This document shows positions 7,720 to 15,992 of a stretch of 64,000 bases of DNA, one piece after another. Under the pieces are notes generated by a model. That model was not told where the DNA came from, searched no databases, and saw only the letters and a program-made list of their open reading frames with translations. This stretch comes from Streptomyces sp. 549 (GTDB lineage Bacteria > Actinomycetota > Actinomycetes > Streptomycetales > Streptomycetaceae): positions 62,001 through 126,000 of the forward strand of contig NZ_JASKMT010000010.1 of NCBI RefSeq assembly GCF_030124175.1. The letters run 5' to 3'. How positions within the stretch are numbered: the first letter of the stretch is position 1; each line of letters begins with the position of its first letter. The translations under genes and the position numbers were made by a program.

Positions 7720-8229
7720 GTGGCCGAGCAGCAGCCAGCCGAGGACCCGATCACCACCCGCATCGGCCAGGCGGTCATCCTGCACCGCGGCGGCGACCGG
7801 GAGGAGGCGCGCAACCGGCTCACCGTGCTGTGGGGCGAGCTGGAGCACGGCGGCGGCACCTTCCACCGGTGTGCCGTCGCCCACTACCTCGCCGCCGCCC
7901 AGGAGGACGCGGAGTCCGCCCTGCGCTGGGACCGCCGGGCGCTCGCCGCCGCCGACGCGCTCACCTGGGAGGAACCGGGGAGCGACCCGGCGGACGTGGT
8001 GCGGGTGCGCGCCCTCTACCCCTCGCTGCACCTGGGTCTCGCCGCTGCCCACCACCGGCTCGGCGAGCCCGTGGCGGCCCGCCGTGAACTGGTCCTGGCC
8101 CGCCGCGCGGTGGGCGCGCTGCCGGAGAGCGAGCACGGCGACGGGGTCCGGGCGGCCGTCGACCGGTTGGAGCGCCGACTGGCCTCCCCGGTCCCAGGAC
8201 CGGTACCGCCCCGCCGTCAACTGCCGTAG
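7720..8229 (+). CDS. Conserved TPR-like protein of unknown function
   Basis: This 169-residue soluble protein is built of Ala/Arg/Leu-rich helices (DREEARNRLTVLWGELE, AHYLAAAQEDAESALRWDRRALAAA, AAAHHRLGEPVAARRELVLARRA). The spacing is that of tetratricopeptide-type helical pairs. GTG 7720 has a good AGGAGG site. Its last 13 bases overlap the end of the convergent lipoprotein gene. It may act as a protein-binding scaffold, but this is inference only. Confidence 0.75.
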   Translation: MAEQQPAEDPITTRIGQAVILHRGGDREEARNRLTVLWGELEHGGGTFHRCAVAHYLAAAQEDAESALRWDRRALAAADALTWEEPGSDPADVVRVRALYPSLHLGLAAAHHRLGEPVAARRELVLARRAVGALPESEHGDGVRAAVDRLERRLASPVPGPVPPRRQLP

Positions 8230-8699
8230 AGCTCCCGGCAGTAGCGGTCCTCCGTGCTGCCGGGCCGCCACCCGCCCAGCTCCCCGGCGATCCTGCAGGC
8301 GTCACCGCCGGGCGGGGCCGGCTGCGCCCGGCGTGCCGGGGCGCGGCTCGCGGCGGGCGTCGGCACCTCTCCCGAAGGCGCCGCGGCCGGGGCGGTACGG
8401 CGGGTGCCGTCCGTCCGTTCCGGTGGAGGCGCAGGCACCGGCGGGCGCGTGGGACGCTCGGTCCGCGGGCGTGGCGGCGCAGCGGCGGCCGGCTGCCGGA
8501 AGGGCCTGCTCACACCCTCCCGCGGTGCGGCTTCGGTGAGCGCGGGCTCCGGCGCAGCGGCCCGGCGCGGGGGAGCGGACGGCCCCGCGGGCGGTCCTGA
8601 ACCGTCGGCGGGGTGCGCCCGCTCGGAGACGGCCAGGCAACCGGTGGCTGCCGTCAGGGACAGTCCGGCCAGCAGCACGGCGGCGGTCGTGTGTCGCAT
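8217..8699 (-). CDS. Small Pro/Ala-rich lipoprotein, unknown function
   Basis: The 160-residue product starts MRHTTAAVLLAGLSLTAATGC, a lipoprotein signal with lipobox LTAATGC (Cys21). A long Pro/Arg/Ala-rich, probably unstructured linker follows. A short C-terminal module, GDACRIAGELGGWRPGS, ends in YCRELYG and has two Cys that could form a disulfide. ATG 8699 is chosen because any longer reading lacks a signal sequence at the front. It converges with the TPR-like gene. No known family. Confidence 0.72.
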   Translation of the reverse strand: MRHTTAAVLLAGLSLTAATGCLAVSERAHPADGSGPPAGPSAPPRRAAAPEPALTEAAPREGVSRPFRQPAAAAPPRPRTERPTRPPVPAPPPERTDGTRRTAPAAAPSGEVPTPAASRAPARRAQPAPPGGDACRIAGELGGWRPGSTEDRYCRELYGS

Positions 8700-8965
8700 T
8701 CGCTCAACTCTGCCCGCATCGGGGGCTGTCGGGGAACTCCCCGAAGGGGTGAGAGAGAACGGACGCGGCCGGGGGCGGTGGCGAGGAGCGAGAGCGGCCA
8801 CCCGCCGGTACCGGGCGGCGAGCCCGGGTGCGCAAGCTGCCCGGGCCACCTTCGCAACCGGCCGCCGGAACCGCTGCGCCGCAGGCCACGTATGCTTTCG
8901 GGCACCGGACGGAGTGCCGCCCCGGCAGGGGTACGCACCGTGCAGGCCAGGGTGAGGAGCGCGAA

Positions 8966-9871
8966 GTGAAGGTCGGCGTGATCGGACTGGGCGACATCGC
9001 CCGCAAGGCGTATCTGCCCGTGCTCACCGCACGGCCGGGGATCGACCTGCACCTGCACACCCGGACCGCCGCCACTCTCGACGCGGTCGGGGACACGCAC
9101 CGCATCCCGTCCGCGCACCGGTACACCGAGCTGGACGCCCTGCTCGCCGCGGGGCTGGACGCCGCCTTCGTGCACGCCGCGACCAGTGCGCACCCGGAGC
9201 TGGTGACCCGCCTGCTGGAGGCAGGGGTGCCCACCTACGTCGACAAGCCGCTGGCCTACGAACTCGCCGACGCGAGGCGCCTGGTGGAGCTGGCAGAGCA
9301 GCGCTCCACCGCACTCGCGGTCGGGTTCAACCGCCGCTTCGCACCGAGCTACGCCCAGTGCGCCGACCACCCCCGCGACCTGATCCTGATGCAGAAGAAC
9401 CGGGTCGGACTGCCTGAGGATGCCCGCACCCTCGTCTACGACGACTTCATCCACGTCGTCGACACGCTGCGCTTCCTCGCCCCCGGCGGGACGGACCAGG
9501 TGACCGTGCGGGGCCGGACGCGGGACGGCCTGCTGGAACACGTGGTGCTCCAGTTGTCGGGGGAGGGCTTCACCGCCGTGGGGAGCATGAACCGGCTCTC
9601 CGGGTCCTCGGAGGAGATCCTTGAGGTGTCCGGGCAGGACAGCAAGCGTGAGGTCCGCAACCTCGCCGAGGTGATCGACCACCGCGGCCAGCCGTCGGTG
9701 CGCCGGCGGGGCGACTGGGTGCCGGTCGCCCGGCAGCGCGGCATCGAGCAGGTCGTGGCGCACTTCCTGGACGCGGTCAGCGCGGACAAGGTGCTGAGTG
9801 CCCGGGACGCGCTGCTCACCCACGAGCTGTGCGAGCAGATCGTCACGTCCGTACGCGAGCAGGCCGCCTGA
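8966..9871 (+). CDS. Gfo/Idh/MocA family oxidoreductase
   Basis: This 301-residue protein has an N-terminal Rossmann fold with VGVIGLGDIARKAYLPVL, followed by the EKP-like motif VDKPLAYELADARRLVELA (Lys at about 95) that contacts nicotinamide and substrate in this family. Members oxidise sugars, inositols or related polyols with NAD(P). The C-terminal beta-sheet domain is present but somewhat short. GTG 8966 is preceded by GAGGAG. It is a lone gene and its substrate is unknown. Confidence 0.88.
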   Translation: MKVGVIGLGDIARKAYLPVLTARPGIDLHLHTRTAATLDAVGDTHRIPSAHRYTELDALLAAGLDAAFVHAATSAHPELVTRLLEAGVPTYVDKPLAYELADARRLVELAEQRSTALAVGFNRRFAPSYAQCADHPRDLILMQKNRVGLPEDARTLVYDDFIHVVDTLRFLAPGGTDQVTVRGRTRDGLLEHVVLQLSGEGFTAVGSMNRLSGSSEEILEVSGQDSKREVRNLAEVIDHRGQPSVRRRGDWVPVARQRGIEQVVAHFLDAVSADKVLSARDALLTHELCEQIVTSVREQAA

Positions 9872-10487
9872 CCGACGCCGCCGCGTAGCCGGCCAGCGAC
9901 ACCAGCGAGAGGGCGGCGACCCTGCCGCCGAACCGGGCGTACCCGACGAACGTGCGGCACGGCCACCAGGGCGGCCAGCCCACGTTCACCGCCGCCAGCA
10001 GCCAGCTCACCAGCCACACGCCGCCCAGTGCCGTCTGCCGCAGGGCCGGCGGCACCTAGGACTGGGACGCGCCGAGCAGTGCCCACGGTCCACCCAGGTA
10101 CTCCCCGGAACGCACCAATTCGATCGCCACCCAGCCGGAGGGCAGCAGCACCGCCGCAGCGGCCAGCCGGCGGCCGGGAGCGGGCCGGGGCCAGGAGCCG
10201 GCGGGCCAGCAGCCCCCAGGGGACCCGCCAGGGCGGCCACGACGGCCAGGAAGACGTGCGAGCTGGGCGCCGGCCAGTGGTGCGTGGCCAGGGCGAAGCC
10301 GGTGCCGCCGAGCCAGCCGAGCACAGCCCGCCTGCCGGGAAGTGGGAGCCGAACGGGGCAGCAGCCACGGCACCAGTGCGACGGGTGCCAGCCACCACAG
10401 GGACGGCGCGGGAAAGGTCAGCGCGGGCAGCGCGCCGGCCGCGAACGCCGCCGCGCCCCGCAGGGCACCACCACCCGACAGCCGCAT
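9843..10487 (-). pseudogene. lnt: Apolipoprotein N-acyltransferase remnant
   Basis: Read from 10487 leftwards, the frames reconstruct the membrane half of Lnt: FAAGALPALTFPAPSLWWLAP, then after a frameshift near 10330 GWLGGTGFALATHHWPAPS, then after a second shift near 10200 LPSGWVAIELVRSGEYLGGPW and LLGASQS. An in-frame TAG at 10056-10058 interrupts it before ALRQTALGGVWLVSWLLAAVN. The whole carbon-nitrogen hydrolase domain (Glu-Lys-Cys catalytic part) is missing. The enzyme normally adds the third acyl chain to lipoproteins. This copy cannot be functional; Streptomyces usually carries another. Confidence 0.8.
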
Positions 10488-10576
10488 GCAAGCCTCCCGG
10501 TCGCCGGCCCGTCAGTGTCACCGGTTGTCCTGTTTCCAGTGTGCCGGGCGGGGCGGTCGTCGATCGCTGTGACCGG

Positions 10577-10601
10577 CGGCGGGGTTCCGCACACCCCGCC
10601 G
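10577..10601. repeat. Inverted repeat between lnt remnant and CapA-like gene
   Basis: CGGCGGGGT (10577-10585) and ACCCCGCCG (10593-10601) form a 9-bp stem with a 7-nt loop. It lies upstream of both flanking starts, so it is not an obvious terminator. The rest of 10488-10767 shows no gene. Confidence 0.35.
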
Positions 10602-10767
10602 GGCCCGGGGGTGCTCGCCGTGAGGACGGGTGAGGCGGGTTCACACAACGCGGGCAGCGGCAGGCGCGTGTTCACGCCGTTCGGCGCAACGGACGGACGC
10701 TCCGGGCTGCGGCCGAGGCGGGGGCGCAGCAGGCTGGCGGGTGACGACATGAGGTGAGGAGGCGCGG

Positions 10768-11946
10768 GTGACTCGGCGAAGGAAGGTTCCTGCAGCTCTC
10801 CTCCTGGCGGCTGTGCTGCTGCTGTCCGCCTGCGCGGGCGGCACCGGCGGGAGCGGGCTGCGCACGCCGCCCGCCGGGCCGTCGGAGACGGCGGCGCATC
10901 CCTCGGAGGCCGGGGGCGGGCCCGCGGCGCAAGCCCGGTCCCGACGGGCCTTCACGTTGCTCGCGACGGGCGACGTCATCCCCTACCCGTGGATCATCCG
11001 GCAGGCCCGCAGCGAGGCGGGCGGTCAGGGATACGACTTCCGGCAGATCCTGAGCGGCGTGGCCCCGCTGGTCCGGGCGGCGGACGTGGCGCTGTGCCAC
11101 CTGGAGACCCCCTTGGGGCACGAGGACGGACCGTTCACCGGCTACCCGCTGTTCCGGTCACCGCCGCAACTCGCGGCTGCCCTGCGGGACACCGGCTACA
11201 CCGGCTGCTCGACCGCCTCCAACCACACCCTCGACGACGGCGTCGAGGGGGTGCGGCGCACGCTGGACGCGCTGGACGCCGCGGGCGTGCGGCACGCCGG
11301 GTCGGCCCGCGACGCACGGGAGGCCGCGCGGCACACCGAGCTGCGCGCCGGCGGCGCCCGCGTCGCGCACCTGTCGTACACCTCGGACACCAACGGCATT
11401 CCGGTGCCGGAGGCGGCGCCCTGGGCGGTGAACCTGCTGGAGCCCGGGCGGGTCGTCGCCGACGCCCGGGCCGCCCGGCGGGCGGGAGCGGACGTGGTGG
11501 TCGTGTCGGTGCACTGGGGCACCGAGTGGCAGACCGAACCCGACTCCCGGCAGCGGGAGACCGCACGCGTCCTGACGGCCGCCAGGACGGCCGGGGAGCG
11601 GGACGTCGACCTGGTGATCGGCACCCACAACCACGTGGCGCAGGCGTACGAGAAGGTCAACGGCACCTGGGTGGTGTACGGGCTGGGCGACCAGATGGCC
11701 AGCTTCGTGCCGTCGCTGTACCGGGGCAACGAGGGCTCGATGGCCCGCTTCACCTTCGTGCCCCGGTCGGACGGCGACCGGTGGGACGTGCGGCGGGCCG
11801 AGTACCTGGTCGGCCACTCCGTCATGGGCCCGCCGTTCCGCGTCGTGCGGGCCACCGCCGGGCGGCACCCCGAGGTGCACGCCCGTGTGGCGAAGGCGGT
11901 GCTCAGCCGCGGCGCTGCCGCCGACGGCCTGCGTGAGGCGGACTGA
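10768..11946 (+). CDS. CapA-family (PGA_cap) lipoprotein, metallophosphatase fold
   Basis: This 392-residue lipoprotein has a signal VTRRRKVPAALLLAAVLLLSAC with lipobox LSAC. The CapA domain shows LLATGDVIPYPWII, VALCHLETPLG, TASNHTLDDG, VVVSVHWGTEW and VIGTHNHVAQ, which are the metal-ligand blocks of the poly-gamma-glutamate synthesis CapA (calcineurin-like) family. CapA proteins act at the cell surface in polyglutamate or wall-polymer metabolism. No capBC genes are nearby, so capsule synthesis is not implied. GTG 10768 follows a GAGGAGG site. Confidence 0.87.
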   Translation: MTRRRKVPAALLLAAVLLLSACAGGTGGSGLRTPPAGPSETAAHPSEAGGGPAAQARSRRAFTLLATGDVIPYPWIIRQARSEAGGQGYDFRQILSGVAPLVRAADVALCHLETPLGHEDGPFTGYPLFRSPPQLAAALRDTGYTGCSTASNHTLDDGVEGVRRTLDALDAAGVRHAGSARDAREAARHTELRAGGARVAHLSYTSDTNGIPVPEAAPWAVNLLEPGRVVADARAARRAGADVVVVSVHWGTEWQTEPDSRQRETARVLTAARTAGERDVDLVIGTHNHVAQAYEKVNGTWVVYGLGDQMASFVPSLYRGNEGSMARFTFVPRSDGDRWDVRRAEYLVGHSVMGPPFRVVRATAGRHPEVHARVAKAVLSRGAAADGLREAD

Positions 11947-11969
11947 GTCCCGTCTCCAACGCGGGCGGG

Positions 11970-12860
11970 TCAGCCCTCGCCCACCTCGGCTCCGGCCAGC
12001 GGGTCGAGCACACCGAGGCCGACGAGCACCAGGATGAGCACACCGACCGCGACGCGGTAGTAGACGAACGGCATGAAGCTGCGCGTCTCGATGAAGCGCA
12101 TGAACCAGGCGATCACGGCGTAGCCGACGAGGCCGCCGACCACGGTGGCGAGAATGGTTGGACCCCAGGACACGTGCGAGGCCTCCTCGCCGCCGATCGA
12201 GGAGATCTCGTACACGCCGGAGCCGAGCACGGCGGGGATGGCGAGCAGGAAGGAGTAGCGCGCCGCCGAGGCCCGGTCGTAGCCGAGGAAAAGGCCGCCG
12301 GTCATCGTGACACCCGACCGGGACATGCCCGGGATCAGGGCCAGCGCCTGCCACAGGCCGAAGAAGATGCCGTCCCGGACGTTGAGCTGCTCCAGGCCCT
12401 TGCGGGGGCCGCCCGCCCGGTGCTTGCCGCCGCCGCTCTCCGCCCGCGCCACGATGCGGTCGGCGATGCCCAGCGCCACACCGAGCACGATGAAGCTGAA
12501 CGCGATCAGCCGCAGATCCCGGAACGGGCCCTCGATGGTGTCCTTGAACGTGACACCGAGGACGACGATCGGGATCGTGCCGACGATGACCAGCCAGCCG
12601 ATCCGCGCGTCCAGCTCGCGTCGGGCCTCGCTGCTCACCAGCGACCGGCACCAGGCGGTGACGATGCGGAGGATGTCCTTGCGGAAGTAGATGAGGATGG
12701 CGATCTCGGTACCGATCTGAGAGACCGCGGTGAAGGCGGCGCCGGGGTCCTCCCAGCCGGCCGCGACAGCGACCAGCCGGATGTGGGCGCTGGAGGAGAT
12801 CGGCAGGAACTCGGTGAGTCCCTGGACGAGCCCGAGGATGAGGGATTCGAACCAAGACAT
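11970..12860 (-). CDS. uppP: Undecaprenyl-diphosphatase
   Basis: This 296-residue BacA/UppP membrane enzyme dephosphorylates undecaprenyl pyrophosphate to recycle the peptidoglycan lipid carrier. It has LVQGLTEFLPISSSAH at the N-terminus (catalytic Glu17 region), GMSRSG around residue 178 and about eight hydrophobic segments. High expression gives bacitracin tolerance in other bacteria. The start ATG is at 12860. It lies about 100 bp downstream of a TVP38-family membrane gene on the same strand. Confidence 0.95.
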   Translation of the reverse strand: MSWFESLILGLVQGLTEFLPISSSAHIRLVAVAAGWEDPGAAFTAVSQIGTEIAILIYFRKDILRIVTAWCRSLVSSEARRELDARIGWLVIVGTIPIVVLGVTFKDTIEGPFRDLRLIAFSFIVLGVALGIADRIVARAESGGGKHRAGGPRKGLEQLNVRDGIFFGLWQALALIPGMSRSGVTMTGGLFLGYDRASAARYSFLLAIPAVLGSGVYEISSIGGEEASHVSWGPTILATVVGGLVGYAVIAWFMRFIETRSFMPFVYYRVAVGVLILVLVGLGVLDPLAGAEVGEG

Positions 12861-12956
12861 GTCGGGGTGCGCTCGTCCTTGTGATCGTCGGTCAGTTCGG
12901 ATCAGATGCTATGGGTGCGCCCGGCGCGCGCCGCGCGGGGGTGGGGTGAACGCCGC

Positions 12957-13658
12957 TCACGCGCCCGCTGCGGCCCGCAGTTGGGCCCGGCGGCGCCAGC
13001 CGACCAGGGCCGCGGCGGCCCCGGTGACGGTGATGAACGCGAACGCGGCCAGGAACACCGGCGACGCCGGTTCGGTGGCCCGGCTGCCGGCCACCACGTA
13101 CGCCGCCGTGTTGGGCACGCTGCCGACGGCTGTCGCACCGAGGAAGGTCCCCCACGACATGCGGGACACCGCGGCGCCGTAGTTGGACGCGGCGAACGGC
13201 ACCCCCGGTACCAGGCGCAGCACAAGCATCGCCCGGAAACCGCGCAGGCTCAGCTGCCGGTCGCCGGCCTGCAGCCAGCGGCCCCGCAGCAGCGGACGCA
13301 GCCCGTCCTGCCCCAGCAGCCGCCCCAGCCCGAACGAGATGCCCGCGCCCGCCACCGTGCCGGCCAGCGCGCCCACGGTTCCCCACTGGGCGCCGAACAG
13401 CACCCCGGCGGCGATGTTGAGGACCGGACGCGGCACGAAGGCGGCGGTGCACAGCGCGTACGCCACCCCGAAGGTCAGCACGGCCGTACTGGCACCGAGG
13501 TGCTGACCAGCGGGATCGGTGAGCATGCGCTGCGGCTGGTGGACGATCACGAGCGCGGCAGCCGAGGCGAGCAGCACCACGAGCAGCACGAGCCGGGCCC
13601 GGGCCGAACACAGTGACTGCACACAGCGTGCGCCGAGGGCGCGGGCAGGGGCGGGCAC
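12957..13658 (-). CDS. TVP38/TMEM64 (DedA-superfamily) membrane protein
   Basis: This 233-residue integral membrane protein has the VTT-domain blocks ARPVLNIAAGVLFG-like (here PRPVLNIAAGVLFGAQWGTV) and the glycine-rich AGTVAGAGISFGLGR, then FRAMLVLRLVPGVPFAASNYGA, typical of TVP38/TMEM64 proteins. Related DedA proteins move undecaprenyl phosphate or phospholipids. That role here is an inference strengthened by the neighbouring uppP. The C-terminus ends in a short basic tail. Confidence 0.85.
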   Translation of the reverse strand: MPAPARALGARCVQSLCSARARLVLLVVLLASAAALVIVHQPQRMLTDPAGQHLGASTAVLTFGVAYALCTAAFVPRPVLNIAAGVLFGAQWGTVGALAGTVAGAGISFGLGRLLGQDGLRPLLRGRWLQAGDRQLSLRGFRAMLVLRLVPGVPFAASNYGAAVSRMSWGTFLGATAVGSVPNTAAYVVAGSRATEPASPVFLAAFAFITVTGAAAALVGWRRRAQLRAAAGA

Positions 13659-13802
13659 CGGGGGAGAGTAACCGACGAAAGTGACCTTACGGGGACTTCA
13701 CCGTATGTGAGGTGTGCGACCTCGGGGGACCGGGGCGGGACCGCCCCCTCGCGGCAAGGCGGCGGCCGGCGCCCGGCGGCGCGCGGCAGCCGGGCGTCGG
13801 CG

Positions 13803-13808
13803 CACAAT
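13803..13808 (+). promoter_or_regulatory. Candidate -10 for a leaderless transcript
   Basis: CACAAT ends 6 bp before the GTG at 13815. This spacing puts the transcript start on the start codon. It is weaker than TANNNT but the position matches other genes in this window. Confidence 0.35.
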
Positions 13809-13814
13809 GGGGCG

Positions 13815-14657
13815 GTGGACGAACCGAGACCCGTGACGTGCCCCGTCGACCAGGGCACCGCCCGGCTGCTGCCCGACGTCGACCGGGAACGGGCCTGGCT
13901 GCTGACCGTCGACGACGCGCCGCAGTCCTACGTGGACCTGGCCGACCCGGGGCACCTGGAGTTCGAGTACGTGCGCCGCATCGCCCACGTGCTGGACACC
14001 GCCTGCCCCGCGGGGCCGCTGGAGGTGCTGCACCTGGGAGGCGGCGCGCTGACCCTGCCGCGCCACCTGGCGGTGGCACGCCCCGGCTCGCGCCAGCAGG
14101 TGGTGGACCACGACGCGGCCCTCCTCGCCCTGGTGCGGCGGCACCTGCCGGTGCCGCCCGGGTCGAGCATCGGGTGCGAGGCGGCCGACGCGCGCGAGGC
14201 CCTGGAGCGGCGGGCACCGGCGACCGCGGACGCGGTGGTCGCCGACGTGTTCGGCGGTTCCCGGATCCCGGCCCACCTGACGACGGTGGAGTGCGTCCGT
14301 GCCGCGGGCCGGGCCCTGCGCCCGGGCGGGGTGCACGTCGCCAACGTCGCGGACACGGCCCCCTTCGACTTCGTCCGCTCCCAACTGGCCAACCTGTTCG
14401 TGGTCTTCCCGCAGGTGTGCCTGCTGGCGGAACCCGCCGTGCTGCGCGGGCGCAGGTTCGGCAACCTGGTGCTGGCCGCGTCAGCCGATCCGCTGCCGGT
14501 GGCCGACCTGGCCCGCCGCTGCGCCGGCGACCCGTTCCCCGCCCGGGTGGTGCACGGTGCCGCGCTGCGGCGGCTGGCGGCCGGGGCGGCGCCCGTTCAC
14601 GACGGCGCCGCGGCGCCGTCCCCGGTGCCGCCGGACGGCTCCTTCAGCCTGTCCTGA
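13815..14657 (+). CDS. Spermidine synthase-like methyltransferase-fold protein
   Basis: This 280-residue protein has an aminopropyltransferase-like fold: QSYVDLADPGHLEFEYVRR, then EVLHLGGGALTLPRHLAVARPG (nucleotide motif I), the acidic VVDHDAALLALVRRHL and VVADVFGGSRIPAHLTTVE. In true spermidine synthases the corresponding acidic residues bind putrescine and dcSAM. Actinobacterial relatives are often annotated 'spermidine synthase' without proof. GTG 13815 is used because alignment starts there. The last 61 bp overlap the convergent MFS gene. Confidence 0.78.
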   Translation: MDEPRPVTCPVDQGTARLLPDVDRERAWLLTVDDAPQSYVDLADPGHLEFEYVRRIAHVLDTACPAGPLEVLHLGGGALTLPRHLAVARPGSRQQVVDHDAALLALVRRHLPVPPGSSIGCEAADAREALERRAPATADAVVADVFGGSRIPAHLTTVECVRAAGRALRPGGVHVANVADTAPFDFVRSQLANLFVVFPQVCLLAEPAVLRGRRFGNLVLAASADPLPVADLARRCAGDPFPARVVHGAALRRLAAGAAPVHDGAAAPSPVPPDGSFSLS

Positions 14658-15919
14658 GGCGGTACCGGGCGCCCCTCCCCGGTGGCCGGGGGCCGCCTGC
14701 GCATGCGGCGGATGTCGGGGACGAGCAGTACGGCCAGGGTGAGCAGCACGATCAGGGCCGAGCACGCCCACAGCGCGGAGGAGCGCCCCATGACCTGCTC
14801 TGCGGGTCCGGCCAGCGCGGTGGCCAGCGGCACCAGCGCGATGGAGCCCAGCCAGTCGTACGCCGACACCCGGGAGAACTTCTCCTCCGGTATCTCCTGG
14901 TGCAGTGTGGTCATCCAGCTGACCGCGAACACCTCGATCGCGATCCCGCTGACGAACATCACCGCGAACAGCACCCCGACGCCCACGGGCACCGCGAGCG
15001 CGGCGGACGGCAGCGCCAGCGGGAACACGCACAGCGCGCCGGTCAGCAGCAGCCGGTCCGGTTTCCACCGGGCCATCAGCACCGCCCCGACCACGGTGCC
15101 CGCGCCGAACGCCGCCAGCGCCAGCCCCCACGGCCGGGGCCCGCCGAGGTGGTCCTGCGCCACCTGCGGCCCGTACACCGCCTCGGCCGCCGCCACGACG
15201 GCGTTGACCACGGCGAACTGCACGACCACCGCCCACAGCCAGGGCCGTCCCGCGACCTCCCGCCAGCCTTCCCGCAGGTCGTGCAGCAGACCGCTCCCGG
15301 GGGCCCGTTCGGGAACACCGCTCACGTCGAGGAACGCACGCAGTGCCCCGGCCACGGCGAACGCCGCGGCGTCCACGGCCAGCACCCAGCCCGGACCCAC
15401 CGCGGCCACCATCGCGCCGCCCAGTGCCGCGCCGCCGATCCCGGCGCCGTTCATGCCCATCCGGAAGAACGCGAACGCGCGGCTCGCCTGCTCACCGGTG
15501 ACCGTCGCCAGCACCATGCCCTCGGCGGCGGGCGAGAAGAAGGCCTGCCCGGTGCCGCCGAGCGCGGCGAGCAGCGCCATCTGCCACAGCTGGGCGTTGC
15601 CGGTCAGCACCAGGACGGCGAACGCGGCCTGGGAGACGCAGTTGAGGACGTTGGCCGCGACCATCACCCGATGGCGCGGCAGGCGGTCGGCGACGGCGCC
15701 GCCGACCAGCAGGAACAGCACGAGCGGCACGGTGCGGGCCGCGGCGACCAGCCCGACGTCCGTGCCGCTGCCCCCGGCCTCCAGCACCGCGAAGGCCGAG
15801 GCGATGAGCGCACCCGAACTGCCGAGCCCGGTGATCACCGCCGCCGCGGTCAGCAGCGTGTAGTTGCGGCCGGCCCACGCGGGACGGCGGAGGCGGCGGG
15901 GGAGGTGCGGGGTGGTCAC
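14597..15919 (-). CDS. MFS transporter (multidrug/efflux type)
   Basis: This 440-residue protein has about 12 membrane segments in two halves. The first-loop signature reads VGGAVADRLPRHRVMVAAN (G-x-x-x-D-R-x-x-R-R type), with the LVAAARTVPLVLFLLV helix before it. The C-terminal tail is hydrophilic and Pro-rich. It belongs to the MFS_3/enterobactin-exporter-like group common in Streptomyces. The substrate is unknown. The start is GTG 15919. Its 3' end overlaps the spermidine synthase-like gene. Confidence 0.87.
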   Translation of the reverse strand: MTTPHLPRRLRRPAWAGRNYTLLTAAAVITGLGSSGALIASAFAVLEAGGSGTDVGLVAAARTVPLVLFLLVGGAVADRLPRHRVMVAANVLNCVSQAAFAVLVLTGNAQLWQMALLAALGGTGQAFFSPAAEGMVLATVTGEQASRAFAFFRMGMNGAGIGGAALGGAMVAAVGPGWVLAVDAAAFAVAGALRAFLDVSGVPERAPGSGLLHDLREGWREVAGRPWLWAVVVQFAVVNAVVAAAEAVYGPQVAQDHLGGPRPWGLALAAFGAGTVVGAVLMARWKPDRLLLTGALCVFPLALPSAALAVPVGVGVLFAVMFVSGIAIEVFAVSWMTTLHQEIPEEKFSRVSAYDWLGSIALVPLATALAGPAEQVMGRSSALWACSALIVLLTLAVLLVPDIRRMRRRPPATGEGRPVPPQDRLKEPSGGTGDGAAAPS

Positions 15920-15992
15920 CCGGGGGACTATCGCCGCTGCCGGGCCGGGGGAGCAAACCGGCGTCCGCGGCCCGGCGGCGAACTCCCGGGGC

